From Paraburkholderia saeva (GTDB lineage: Bacteria; Pseudomonadota; Gammaproteobacteria; Burkholderiales; Burkholderiaceae), in assembly GCF_907164555.1 (NCBI RefSeq), contig NZ_CAJQZC010000003.1:372001-436000 (forward strand): 64,000 nucleotides of DNA, written 5' to 3'. A program made the translations under genes and the position numbers. The notes beneath the pieces are model-generated. The model ran no database searches and was not told the origin of the DNA. It saw only the letters and a program-made list of their open reading frames with translations. Position 1 is the first letter of the stretch; each line of letters begins with the position of its first letter. Positions 1 to 7,633 of the stretch are shown in pieces.

Positions 1-127
1 GGCGTCTTCATGCAATCGCGCTGCGCCTCCCGGCGCACCCCCGCTCCCATTGAGTCCCAATTTGCACGGCGGAGGCGCGTCTCTGCCGCCCGTGCTACCG
101 TGTGCCTGTGCTTTAGAAGCAACAGTC

Positions 128-141
128 TGTGATATATCACA
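128..141. promoter_or_regulatory. Operator copy 1, upstream of gntR unit
   Basis: This is a perfect 14-bp palindrome, TGTGATATATCACA, about 70 bases before the start of the small membrane protein gene that precedes the GntR/FCD regulator. The same 14-mer occurs twice more, before frc (1321 and 1479). Palindromes of this kind are the usual targets of dimeric FCD-class GntR proteins. I infer that this copy mediates autoregulation. Confidence 0.75.
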
Positions 142-211
142 TACGGAATATTGATTTTTGCGGCAATGCAGCATATGATTGAGTCATTCACTCACTCATT
201 CGGAGCTTCAA

Positions 212-427
212 ATGGATTTTGTTTCTCTGTCGCTGCTTGCCATCGGTGTGGTCGGTCTTGGTTCCGCTGCCACTGTTTTGCTGACAAAATGGATTCCGCA
301 GCCGGTTGCTGAGCTCGCCGCGCTGCACGGTCGCTATGTCGGCCTCGGTGAAGCGGCCCCCGTCGCCAGGCCGTATCGTGAGCGTGTTCAACAAGAGGCG
401 ATGAATGTCGTCAGAACTTCAAACTGA
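212..427 (+). CDS. Small single-span membrane protein preceding GntR regulator
   Basis: This predicted protein has 71 residues. Residues 2-25 form one hydrophobic helix, followed by a short polar tail. I chose the ATG at 212 because GGAG lies 6 bases upstream; a TTG at 179 in the same frame has no ribosome site. The end overlaps the first 23 bases of the GntR gene, so the two are probably translationally coupled. It lies just downstream of operator copy 1, so it would be the first gene of the regulator's transcript. I do not recognise a family. It could be a membrane partner of the regulator or of the OxlT-like transporter, but nothing in the sequence shows this. Confidence 0.6.
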   Translation: MDFVSLSLLAIGVVGLGSAATVLLTKWIPQPVAELAALHGRYVGLGEAAPVARPYRERVQQEAMNVVRTSN

Positions 428-1148
428 AACAGTGGCTACACCCGCCGTTGCACTCCCGGTCGCATCGCTGACGCTGGCCCTCCAGCCGATCAATGCGACC
501 GCCAGCCTGCGCGATCAGGCTTACGCCATGTTGCGTCAGGCCATTGCCGACGCGGATATTTACCAGTCGCGCGAGGAAATCCGCCTCGACGAACGCGTGC
601 TGAGCGAAACGCTCGGCGTGAGTCGTACACCCGTTCGCGAAGCCATGACGCTGCTGGAGCAGGAAGGCTTTCTGCGCATGGTGCCGCGTCGCGGCATCTA
701 TATCGTGCGCAAGAGCAAGCGTGAAATCGTCGAGATGATCCAGATGTGGGCCGCGCTGGAAAGCATGGCCGCGCGTCTCGCGACGCAAAACGCGACGGAT
801 GCGGAAATCGCGCGTCTGCGCCACATGTTCGATCATTTCCGCGATGCCACGCCGGCCGAGCACATCGCCGAATACTCCGATGCCAACATCGCGTTTCATC
901 AGGCGATCGTCGAGTTGTCGAAGTCGCAGATCATCCTCGACACGATCAAGAACATCTTCATCCACGTACGTGCAATCCGTCGCATGACGATTTCGCAGAG
1001 CGACCGGGCGTCACGCTCGATCGTCGACCATCTGCGGATCATCGAGGCGCTGGAGCAGCGCGATACCGAACTGGCGGAACGTCTCACGCGCCAGCATTCG
1101 CTCGATCTCGCCACGTTTGTCGAGGCGAACTGCGATTTTCTCGACTGA
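405..1148 (+). CDS. GntR family transcriptional regulator, FCD (FadR) class
   Basis: This 247-residue DNA-binding repressor or activator has a winged helix-turn-helix at about residues 37-102 (recognition segment LGVSRTPVREAM). An all-helical FCD ligand-binding domain follows at about 108-235, with the usual His residues (AFHQAI, VDHLRI). The start ATG follows AAGAGG. The gene overlaps the preceding small membrane protein gene and is followed by a strong hairpin. The palindrome TGTGATATATCACA stands before its own unit and twice before frc, so it very likely controls both. The natural ligand is probably a small carboxylate or CoA-linked acid connected with frc, which is inference. Confidence 0.9.
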   Translation: MSSELQTETVATPAVALPVASLTLALQPINATASLRDQAYAMLRQAIADADIYQSREEIRLDERVLSETLGVSRTPVREAMTLLEQEGFLRMVPRRGIYIVRKSKREIVEMIQMWAALESMAARLATQNATDAEIARLRHMFDHFRDATPAEHIAEYSDANIAFHQAIVELSKSQIILDTIKNIFIHVRAIRRMTISQSDRASRSIVDHLRIIEALEQRDTELAERLTRQHSLDLATFVEANCDFLD

Positions 1149-1184
1149 CCGGTTTCGCCGGTTTCGCTGAAGACCAGCATTGAA

Positions 1185-1224
1185 GCAACAGGGCCAGCGG
1201 TGGCGTTACCGCTGGCCCTGTTGC
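1185..1224 (+). terminator. Hairpin terminator after GntR gene
   Basis: A perfect 17-bp stem (1185-1201 with 1208-1224) has a 6-base loop and stands 36 bases after the GntR stop codon. There is no clear T-run after it, so termination strength is uncertain, but it separates the regulator unit from frc. Confidence 0.6.
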
Positions 1225-1320
1225 CGTATACGGCCGCAGATGCGTGCGCTCACACCATCTCATTCCGCCCCCGGCCATAAGCCGGGAAAGCCCTCCCTTG
1301 ACGTCCCATGAAATCTGGTA

Positions 1321-1334
1321 TGTGATATATCACA
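1321..1334. promoter_or_regulatory. Operator copy 2, upstream of frc
   Basis: This is the second perfect copy of TGTGATATATCACA, 260 bases before the frc start. Read on the reverse strand it continues as CATAC, the same flank that copies 1 and 3 carry on the forward strand. The site therefore has a 17-base asymmetric core and this copy is inverted relative to the other two. Confidence 0.75.
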
Positions 1335-1478
1335 ACGAATCGTGAATGAATGGTGCTCGGTATTTTCCCCTGGTCAAGACAGCGCGAGGTAATGGGCTTA
1401 CGGTCTGAAACCCAGGCCAGAAGCGCCTCACACGGATATTCGACCAGAAAGGCAGTATTTAAATTACGCTTGAATGAA

Positions 1479-1492
1479 TGTGATATATCACA
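1479..1492. promoter_or_regulatory. Operator copy 3, proximal to frc
   Basis: This is the third perfect copy of TGTGATATATCACA, 102 bases before the frc start and 158 bases downstream of copy 2. A spacing close to 15 helical turns between two inverted sites would allow the GntR dimers to contact each other by DNA looping. It is the likely main control site for frc. Confidence 0.75.
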
Positions 1493-1593
1493 TACCGTGT
1501 CGGTCAGGGCAAGTCGATCTTGCCGCAGATCGCAGTCACGCACGACGGACCGGTGTGCACACAGAACGCATACATCATTGAAGGAGACATGAC

Positions 1594-2841
1594 ATGGGTA
1601 AAGCGCTCGACGGCGTGCGGATTCTCGACTTCACACATGTGCAGTCGGGGCCGACGTGCACGCAGTTGCTGGCATGGTTCGGTGCCGACGTGATCAAGGT
1701 GGAGCGGGCCGGTGCAGGCGACATCACGCGCGAGCAGCTGCGCGACATTCCGGATGTCGACAGCCTGTATTTCACGATGCTCAATCACAACAAGCGCTCG
1801 GTCACGATCGACACGAAGAACCCGGAAGGCAAGCTGGTTCTCGAGGCGCTGATCCAGAAATGCGACGTGCTGGTGGAGAACTTCGCACCGGGCGCGCTCG
1901 ATCGCATGGGCTTCACCTGGGAGCGCATCCAGGAACTCAATCCGAAGATGATCGTGGCGTCCGTGAAGGGCTTCGGCCCCGGTCCCTACGAGGACTGCAA
2001 GGTCTACGAGAACGTCGCGCAATGCGCGGGCGGCGCGGCCTCGACAACCGGCTTCGACGACGGCCCGCCGGTCGTGAGCGGCGCGCAGATCGGCGACAGC
2101 GGCACGGGGCTGCATCTCGCGCTCGGCATCGTCACGGCGCTCTATCAGCGCACGATGACGGGACGTGGCCAGAAGGTGCTGGCGGCGATGCAGGACGGCG
2201 TGCTGAACCTGTGCCGCGTGAAGCTGCGCGACCAGCAACGGCTCGAACGCACCGGCGTCATGAAGGAATATCCGCAGTACCCGAACGGCACGTTCGGTGA
2301 AGCGGTGCCGCGCGCCGGCAATGCGTCGGGCGGTGGCCAGCCGGGCTGGATCCTGAAGTGCAAGGGCTGGGAAGCCGATCCGAATGCGTACATCTACTTC
2401 ATCACGCAGGCGCCCGTGTGGGCGAAGATCTGCAACGTGATCGGCAAGGAAGAATGGGCTACCGATCCCGACTACGCGACGCCTGCGGCGCGTCTGCCGC
2501 GCCTGAAGGAAATCTTCGCCGAAGTCGAACGCTGGACGATGTCGAAGACCAAGTTCGAGGCTATGGAAATCCTCAACAAGTACGACATTCCGTGCGGCCC
2601 GATCCTGTCGATGAAGGAAATCGCCGAAGACCCGTCGCTGCGCAAGACCGGCACGATCGTCGAAGTCGATCATCCGACGCGCGGCAAGTACCTGACGGTC
2701 GGCAATCCGATCAAGCTGTCCGACAGCCCCACTGAAGTGACGCGCTCGCCGCTCCTTGGCGAACACACCGACGAGGTGATGGCTGAACTCGGCTACTCGC
2801 TGGAGCAGATCAGCGCGCTGCGTGTGGCCGGCGCCATCTGA
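1594..2841 (+). CDS. frc: Formyl-CoA:oxalate CoA-transferase (class III CoA-transferase)
   Basis: This enzyme moves CoA from formyl-CoA to oxalate, the first step of oxalate catabolism. It has 415 residues, close to the family's usual 420-430. The fold begins with the class III start ([14 protein letters not shown]), the catalytic aspartate lies in QIGDSGTG (Asp168, matching Asp169 of the Oxalobacter enzyme), and the glycine loop ASGGGQPG that gates the active site is present. The start ATG follows AAGGAG. Two copies of the GntR palindrome lie upstream and an FAH-family hydrolase follows. No oxalyl-CoA decarboxylase gene lies in the window, so the partner enzyme must be elsewhere or the substrate differs from oxalate. 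Confidence 0.9.
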   Translation: MGKALDGVRILDFTHVQSGPTCTQLLAWFGADVIKVERAGAGDITREQLRDIPDVDSLYFTMLNHNKRSVTIDTKNPEGKLVLEALIQKCDVLVENFAPGALDRMGFTWERIQELNPKMIVASVKGFGPGPYEDCKVYENVAQCAGGAASTTGFDDGPPVVSGAQIGDSGTGLHLALGIVTALYQRTMTGRGQKVLAAMQDGVLNLCRVKLRDQQRLERTGVMKEYPQYPNGTFGEAVPRAGNASGGGQPGWILKCKGWEADPNAYIYFITQAPVWAKICNVIGKEEWATDPDYATPAARLPRLKEIFAEVERWTMSKTKFEAMEILNKYDIPCGPILSMKEIAEDPSLRKTGTIVEVDHPTRGKYLTVGNPIKLSDSPTEVTRSPLLGEHTDEVMAELGYSLEQISALRVAGAI

Positions 2842-2890
2842 AGTTTTCGTTCACGCGAGCAGATCGCACCTCACTCACAGGGAACTGACC

Positions 2891-3709
2891 GTGGAAACCT
2901 GGATGCGCTTCAAGTCGAACGACGGCAAGACTGTCTTCGGCCGTGTTGAAAACGGCTACCTGCACGAATACGCAGGTCTTCATGATCCGGTGCCGACAGG
3001 CGCCGTGCTGTCGACGCGCGCTCTTTCGCAGATCGCCCCGTGCGCGCCCGGCAAGGTCGTCGCGTTGTGGAACAACTTCCATGCGCTCGCCGCCAAGCTC
3101 GACAAGCCGGTTCCGTCGCATCCGCTCTTTCTGATCAAGCCGGCGGAATCGGTCATCGGATCGGGCGATCCGATCCAGCGCCCCGTCAGCTACGCGGGCA
3201 AGATCGCGTACGAAGGCGAACTCGGCATCGTGATCGGCAAGCGTTGCCGCAACGCGAGTGTCGAGGAAGCCGCGGCGTCGATCTTCGGCTATACGATCGT
3301 CAACGACGTGACGGCCGCCGAGCTGCTCAATGAGAATCCGCACTTTCCGCAATGGTGCCGTGCGAAGGGCTTCGATACGTTCTGCTGTGTGGGTCCCGCG
3401 ATCGTGTCGGGTCTCGACTGGCATGCGTGTCACGTCGTGACGAAGGTCGATGGCGTCGAGCGGCAGAACTATCCGCTGTCGGACATGGTGTTTTCGCCGG
3501 CGGAGCAGGTCAGCATGATTTCCCACGATCTGACACTGGAACCGGGCGATGTGATTGCCTGCGGAACGTCGATTGGCGTCGGGTCGATCAAGGACGGCGC
3601 GACCGTCACGGTTTCAATCGAAGGCATTGGTACGTTGAGCAATATCCTCGCTCTCGCGGGCGAGGGCACACAACAGGCCGCTATCACGGCCGCGAGTATT
3701 TCCGTCTGA
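2891..3709 (+). CDS. Fumarylacetoacetate hydrolase (FAH) family protein
   Basis: This 272-residue cytosolic, metal-dependent C-C bond hydrolase or decarboxylase acts on 2-oxo acid type substrates. The metal-binding residues appear as the ExE pair at 108-110 (YEGELGIV) and Asp139 (VNDVTAAEL). The family's closing motif CGTSIGVG is at 224-231. I chose the GTG at 2891, which follows AGGGAA, over an upstream in-frame start that would overlap frc. The gene lies 49 bases after frc and is probably cotranscribed. Its substrate cannot be read from the sequence; relatives cleave fumarylpyruvate, acylpyruvates or oxaloacetate. Confidence 0.85.
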   Translation: METWMRFKSNDGKTVFGRVENGYLHEYAGLHDPVPTGAVLSTRALSQIAPCAPGKVVALWNNFHALAAKLDKPVPSHPLFLIKPAESVIGSGDPIQRPVSYAGKIAYEGELGIVIGKRCRNASVEEAAASIFGYTIVNDVTAAELLNENPHFPQWCRAKGFDTFCCVGPAIVSGLDWHACHVVTKVDGVERQNYPLSDMVFSPAEQVSMISHDLTLEPGDVIACGTSIGVGSIKDGATVTVSIEGIGTLSNILALAGEGTQQAAITAASISV

Positions 3710-3714
3710 TCTGG

Positions 3715-3737
3715 GCGACGCCGCACCACGGCGTCGC
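3715..3737 (+). other. Intercistronic hairpin before membrane protein gene
   Basis: An 8-bp perfect stem (GCGACGCC with GGCGTCGC) and 7-base loop lie between the FAH gene stop and the ribosome site of the next gene. No T-run follows. It may stabilise the upstream mRNA end or reduce expression of the downstream gene. Confidence 0.4.
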
Positions 3738-3750
3738 GAGAGGGGGAGAC

Positions 3751-4506
3751 ATGCCGGAAGAATTGGGCAACGTCGTCTATGCAGTTGTCGGCGTGCTATT
3801 GATTGTTGCGGGTGCAACGTTTTGTGCGCGGACCGTTCGCCACCGCGATCTGCTGCACAGGCCAGGTTTTCTGACGCTGCTTGGCAGCGGCGTCGGCCTG
3901 ATGGTGATCGGGGCGGGCTTCGCACGCTATCTGCTTTCCAGGATGCCCGCGGGGATCGAGCGCGTCGAGTCGTGTGTCGCGGTGTTTATCGGCGGCCTGG
4001 TGTTCGCAGGCTGCGCGATCACGTTCTTCAAGCTGCGCGGTCTGCTCGTGGATCGCAACGCTGCGTTTCCTGGCTACAAGGTCGTCAACGTCGTCGCGCT
4101 GCTGTTGTGTGCGTGGCTCGGCTACGCGTTCGTGACGGAAGATACGCAAAACTTCGACGTCGCCGCGCTCTTCGCGATGAGTCTGCTCGCGGCCGCGCTC
4201 GGCGCGCACATGATGACGGCCGCCGATCACGAACCTCATGCGCCGGCGTTCGCGATACCCGGTGCGCGCGTTCATGCGCGCTGCGGTGTCTTGCATCGGC
4301 GCGGCATCCTGGAGCGCATCGAACTGCGTGGCGATCCTTCACACGTCGTGCCTGGCGACGAGTTCTCGACGCCATGCTGGGCGCTGCGCGATGAATGCGG
4401 CGTGCAGCGTGCGGGCGCGTACCGGCGCGGCGTCGAATGGCGTTATCGCGGCAGGCAGCGGTATCGCGCGATGCGCCATCCGGCGGGTGCGCCGGTGCTC
4501 AAATGA
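3751..4506 (+). CDS. Membrane protein of unknown function, about four TM helices
   Basis: This predicted inner-membrane protein has 251 residues. Hydrophobic segments lie at about 6-25, 38-60, 74-92, 108-125 and 133-150, so four or five spans. A basic, Arg-rich hydrophilic tail of about 90 residues follows. The ATG follows the strong site AGGGGGAG. Third-position G/C stays high to the stop codon, so the odd arginine-rich tail appears to be real coding sequence and not a frameshift product. I do not recognise a family. It follows the FAH gene by 41 bases and may belong to the frc transcript. Confidence 0.65.
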   Translation: MPEELGNVVYAVVGVLLIVAGATFCARTVRHRDLLHRPGFLTLLGSGVGLMVIGAGFARYLLSRMPAGIERVESCVAVFIGGLVFAGCAITFFKLRGLLVDRNAAFPGYKVVNVVALLLCAWLGYAFVTEDTQNFDVAALFAMSLLAAALGAHMMTAADHEPHAPAFAIPGARVHARCGVLHRRGILERIELRGDPSHVVPGDEFSTPCWALRDECGVQRAGAYRRGVEWRYRGRQRYRAMRHPAGAPVLK

Positions 4507-4573
4507 GCGAGTGGGCGGGAAGCCGGATGCACGCGCAGAGGGTGCGCGTGCAGGCAAGGTCATATGAAGTGGA

Positions 4574-4888
4574 TTACGCGCCGCGTGCCGGCGTAAAAGC
4601 ATCGAAGTACTGGCTCTTTTTCTGCAGGATCAGCTGGGCCAGAAAGTCGGCGTCGTATGCCCTGTGCAGATGAGCGTGAAACCGCTCGATGTACGCGGTA
4701 ATGCGGGCGAGTTCGCAGTTGAACTCATTGAGCGCATCGAGCGTGTCGCGGTCCCACCGGAACCGCAAGCCGAGGTCGCTGAATGCTGCATTCCATGCGC
4801 TCAGGTGCGCATCGTCAGGACTGTCCGCAATGACGCGGCCAGCACGCGAGGTGGTATGAGACTGAACCGAAGCGTGGTTGATCATCAT
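4574..4888 (-). CDS. Conserved-type hypothetical protein, 104 aa
   Basis: This small soluble protein is predicted to be mostly helical (FRWDRDTLDALNEF, QLILQKKSQYF). The ATG at 4888 (or the adjacent one at 4885) has GGGAG 5 bases upstream. Starting at an upstream ATG (4942) would add 18 residues but lacks a ribosome site. It runs in the same direction as the LysR gene just upstream of it, and the AT-rich 12-mer at 4952 sits 64 bases before its start, so it is a likely LysR target. I do not recognise its function. Confidence 0.55.
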   Translation of the reverse strand: MMINHASVQSHTTSRAGRVIADSPDDAHLSAWNAAFSDLGLRFRWDRDTLDALNEFNCELARITAYIERFHAHLHRAYDADFLAQLILQKKSQYFDAFTPARGA

Positions 4889-4951
4889 CGGGCTCCCAGG
4901 CGGTGGAGTGAAAAAGCTCGACTCAAGCATAGGCATGCGCACCGATCGGTA

Positions 4952-4963
4952 ATAGTTAAAGTT
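4952..4963 (+). promoter_or_regulatory. AT-rich 12-mer, candidate LysR site A
   Basis: ATAGTTAAAGTT lies between the LysR gene and the hypothetical gene at 4574-4888. An identical 12-mer stands upstream of the PanE-like gene (11362), and an 11/12 match lies on the reverse strand upstream of the LysR gene itself (5967-5978). Such AT-rich words are rare in this GC-rich window. The assignment to LysR is inference. Confidence 0.45.
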
Positions 4964-4981
4964 TTATTGGAAAACCATACG

Positions 4982-5935
4982 CTATCGCTTATACACGCCC
5001 GTTTCCTTCAGGTTCGTGATGTTTTCGATGAGGTCCGCACCTTCCTCCATCAGAAAGCGCTTGAATGCTTCAGCGACGGGCGGCAGGCGCTTGTTCTTGC
5101 GATGCACCACGTACCAGTTCAGCATCACCGGAAAGCCTTCGACGTCCAGCACGGCGAGATTGCCGACCTGCAGTTCGAGGCTGATCGTATGCGCGGACAG
5201 GAACGCGATGCCCATGCCCGCGATGACCGCCTGCTTGATCGTTTCCGTGCTCTTGATCTCCATCGCGATCTTGAGATTCGTGAGCTTGCCGGCGAAACCT
5301 TCTTCCATCGAATTCCACGTGTCCGAGCCGCGCTCGCGCACGATGAACGGCTCGTTCGCGAGCTGGCCCAGCCGGATGTTGCTTTTCTTCGCAAGCGGGT
5401 GCGTGGGGGCCGCGACGATGACGTAAGGGTGCGGCGCGAACGGCTCGTTGACCGAATCCATTTCGTGCGGCGGACGCACCATCACCGCGAGATCGGTCTG
5501 GTTGGTCGACAGCTGGTGCAGCAGTTCCTCGCGGTTATGCACCGCGAGATTGAGCGTGACACCCGAATAGCGCCGCGTGAATTCGGCGAGCAGGCGCGGA
5601 AAGAAGTAGTCGCCGGCGCTGATCACCGCCACGTTCAGCGTGCCACCCGATACGCCCTTGAGCCGGCCCATCGCTTCGTCGACTTCATGAAACTGCTGGA
5701 TGATCGCGCGGCTGTAGTGAAGCATCTCGGTGCCCGCAGGCGTCAGGTAGATCTTCTTGCCAAGCTGTTCGAAGAGAGGAAGCCCGGCGTGCTCTTCAAG
5801 CTGACGGACCTGGGTCGAAACGGCCGGCTGCGTGAGATGCAGTTCCTCCGCCGCGCGCGAAAAGCTGAGGTGCCGCGCGACTGTTTCGAAGACCTTCAAC
5901 TGGCGAAGTGTTGCGTTCCTCATTGTCATGGCCAT
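4982..5935 (-). CDS. LysR family transcriptional regulator, CbbR-like
   Basis: This 317-residue activator has an N-terminal winged helix-turn-helix at about residues 8-66 (FSRAAEELHLTQPAVSTQV). A periplasmic-binding-like effector domain follows at about 95-305. The wording of the N-terminus (ATLRQLKVFETVARHLSF) resembles CbbR-type regulators of carbon metabolism. It is transcribed divergently from the OxlT-like transporter, the classic layout in which a LysR protein controls the neighbouring gene from the shared promoter. Two further in-frame ATGs follow the first within five codons, so the exact start is uncertain. Likely effectors are small organic acids. Confidence 0.88.
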   Translation of the reverse strand: MAMTMRNATLRQLKVFETVARHLSFSRAAEELHLTQPAVSTQVRQLEEHAGLPLFEQLGKKIYLTPAGTEMLHYSRAIIQQFHEVDEAMGRLKGVSGGTLNVAVISAGDYFFPRLLAEFTRRYSGVTLNLAVHNREELLHQLSTNQTDLAVMVRPPHEMDSVNEPFAPHPYVIVAAPTHPLAKKSNIRLGQLANEPFIVRERGSDTWNSMEEGFAGKLTNLKIAMEIKSTETIKQAVIAGMGIAFLSAHTISLELQVGNLAVLDVEGFPVMLNWYVVHRKNKRLPPVAEAFKRFLMEEGADLIENITNLKETGVYKR

Positions 5936-6286
5936 GTATAAGCTAAGGTGAATCTACATAATAACAAACTTTAATTATTAGTTATCGAGCAATGACCCTA
6001 GCATGGTTCTGCAGGGCGGCGATTTTAAAGGCGGAACGCACCGGGTTAACGAGTAGGGGAAGCAATCATATGCAGTAAGGGTTTGGCCCGGTTGAAGCAG
6101 ATTAAATAAAGTCCGCTCCTTCAGTCTGATGATTTACGCACTGATTTTTATATGGAATTAATTTCAGGCAGTGCAGGTATCGAATATTCCCGGATGCATC
6201 AAATTTCGGGTCACAACTATAAGGTGAAATGGATACAGCGCGGCGATTGGGCCGGCTGCACTGAATAGATAGCGGAGACAAGGCAA
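5936..6286. promoter_or_regulatory. Divergent lysR / oxlT promoter region
   Basis: This 351-base gene-free region is much richer in A/T than its surroundings. It carries the reverse-strand word ATAATTAAAGTT at 5967-5978, directly preceded on that strand by CGATAACT. The word CGATAAC also recurs beside the 12-mer at 11391-11397. It must contain the promoters for the LysR gene and the transporter. No small gene is apparent. Confidence 0.5.
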
Positions 6287-7615
6287 ATGGACGTTCTAAC
6301 CCAGCAACCGCCTACCCCTTCCTTTATAGGGAACCGGTGGACCCAGCTTGTGATTGGCATGGTGTGCATGGCACTCGTCGCCAATCTTCAATATGCGTGG
6401 ACGCTTTTCGTCGCGCCCATGAACGCCCGGCATCACTGGGGCGAAGCATCGATTCAACTCGCTTTCACCATCTTCATCCTGACCGAAACGTGGCTGGTTC
6501 CCGTGGAAGGATGGTTGGTCGACAAGTTTGGTCCGCGTCCGGTCGTGGCCGTCGGCGCGGTGTGCGCGGGCGTCGCGTGGGTCCTCAATTCGTATGCTTC
6601 GGTTCTGCCACAGCTGTATGTTGCGGCTGTGATCGCAGGTGTCGGCGCGGGTGGCGTGTACGGCACGTGCGTCGGCAACGCGTTGAAGTGGTTCCCTGAC
6701 CGTCGCGGGCTCGCGGCGGGTCTGACTGCAGCCGGCTTCGGCGCGGGCGCGGCCGTTACGGTCATTCCGATCGCGAACATGATCACGCGCCGCGGCTACG
6801 AAGACACGTTCTTCTACTTCGGCATCTTTCAGGGCGCGTGCATCTTCGTGCTGGCGTTGCTGCTCAAGAAGCCGCAGCCGCGTGCCGCCGCTGCGCCGCG
6901 AAAGAACTTCGCGGTGTCGCAAAAGGATTACACGCCTGGCCAGATGATCAAGACGCCCGTGTTCTGGGTGATCTACGCCTCGTTCGTCGCGGTTGCGGCC
7001 GGCGGGTTGATGGCTACCGCGCAGATTGGTCCGATCGCAAAAGACTGGGGTCTCGCCAAGCTGCCGATGCAGTTCTTCGGGATGACGCTGCCGCTCCTCA
7101 CCGCGACGCTGTCGATCGACAACATCTGCAACGGCTTCACGCGTCCTTTCTGCGGTTTCATCTCCGACAAGATCGGCCGTGAAAACACGATGTTCTTCAT
7201 CTTCATCGGTGAAGGGATCGCGCTCCTCGGTCTGATGCAGTACGGCACCAATCCGTATGCGTTCATGACGTTCGCAGCGCTGATTTTCCTGTTCTGGGGC
7301 GAGATCTTCTCGATCTTCCCGGCGATCTGCGCGGACACATTCGGCAGCAAATACGCGGCCGCCAACGCAGGCACGCTGTACACGGCGAAGGGCACCGCGT
7401 CGCTCATCGTGCCGATTGCCTCGGTGCTGGCTGCAACGGGCGGATGGAACCTGGTGTTCATCGTCGCGGCGCTCATCACGATTACGGCGGGCATTTCGGC
7501 AAAATTCGTCCTTGCACCGATGCGGGCACGCTGGGTCGATGCGAGTGAGAACCCGGTCGTGCCGACCAAAAGTGCCTCCCGTCTGAGCCACTGGCCGGAG
7601 CAGACGGGTGAATAA
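6287..7615 (+). CDS. oxlT: MFS transporter, oxalate/formate antiporter (OxlT) family
   Basis: This inner-membrane carrier has 442 residues and about 12 membrane helices in two halves joined by a basic loop near residue 200 (PQPRAAAAPRK). The start of helix 1 (RWTQLVIGMVCMALVANL) and the early segment WTLFVAPM are typical of the OxlT subfamily, which exchanges oxalate for formate or carries other small carboxylates. The ATG follows an AAGG site. It is divergent from a LysR gene and followed after 18 bases by another. With frc nearby, uptake of oxalate or a related diacid is likely, but the two genes carry different candidate regulatory sites. Confidence 0.85.
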   Translation: MDVLTQQPPTPSFIGNRWTQLVIGMVCMALVANLQYAWTLFVAPMNARHHWGEASIQLAFTIFILTETWLVPVEGWLVDKFGPRPVVAVGAVCAGVAWVLNSYASVLPQLYVAAVIAGVGAGGVYGTCVGNALKWFPDRRGLAAGLTAAGFGAGAAVTVIPIANMITRRGYEDTFFYFGIFQGACIFVLALLLKKPQPRAAAAPRKNFAVSQKDYTPGQMIKTPVFWVIYASFVAVAAGGLMATAQIGPIAKDWGLAKLPMQFFGMTLPLLTATLSIDNICNGFTRPFCGFISDKIGRENTMFFIFIGEGIALLGLMQYGTNPYAFMTFAALIFLFWGEIFSIFPAICADTFGSKYAAANAGTLYTAKGTASLIVPIASVLAATGGWNLVFIVAALITITAGISAKFVLAPMRARWVDASENPVVPTKSASRLSHWPEQTGE

Positions 7616-7633
7616 ATCACAGCCTTTCGCGTC

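Noticed and set aside
1504..2766. A 420-codon reverse-strand frame opposite frc
   Set aside because: The frc reading is unambiguous and the reverse translation is Arg/Ala/His-rich with no motif.
4664..5941. A 425-codon forward frame opposite the LysR gene
   Set aside because: The LysR helix-turn-helix and effector domain on the other strand are clear; the forward frame is an artefact of codon bias.
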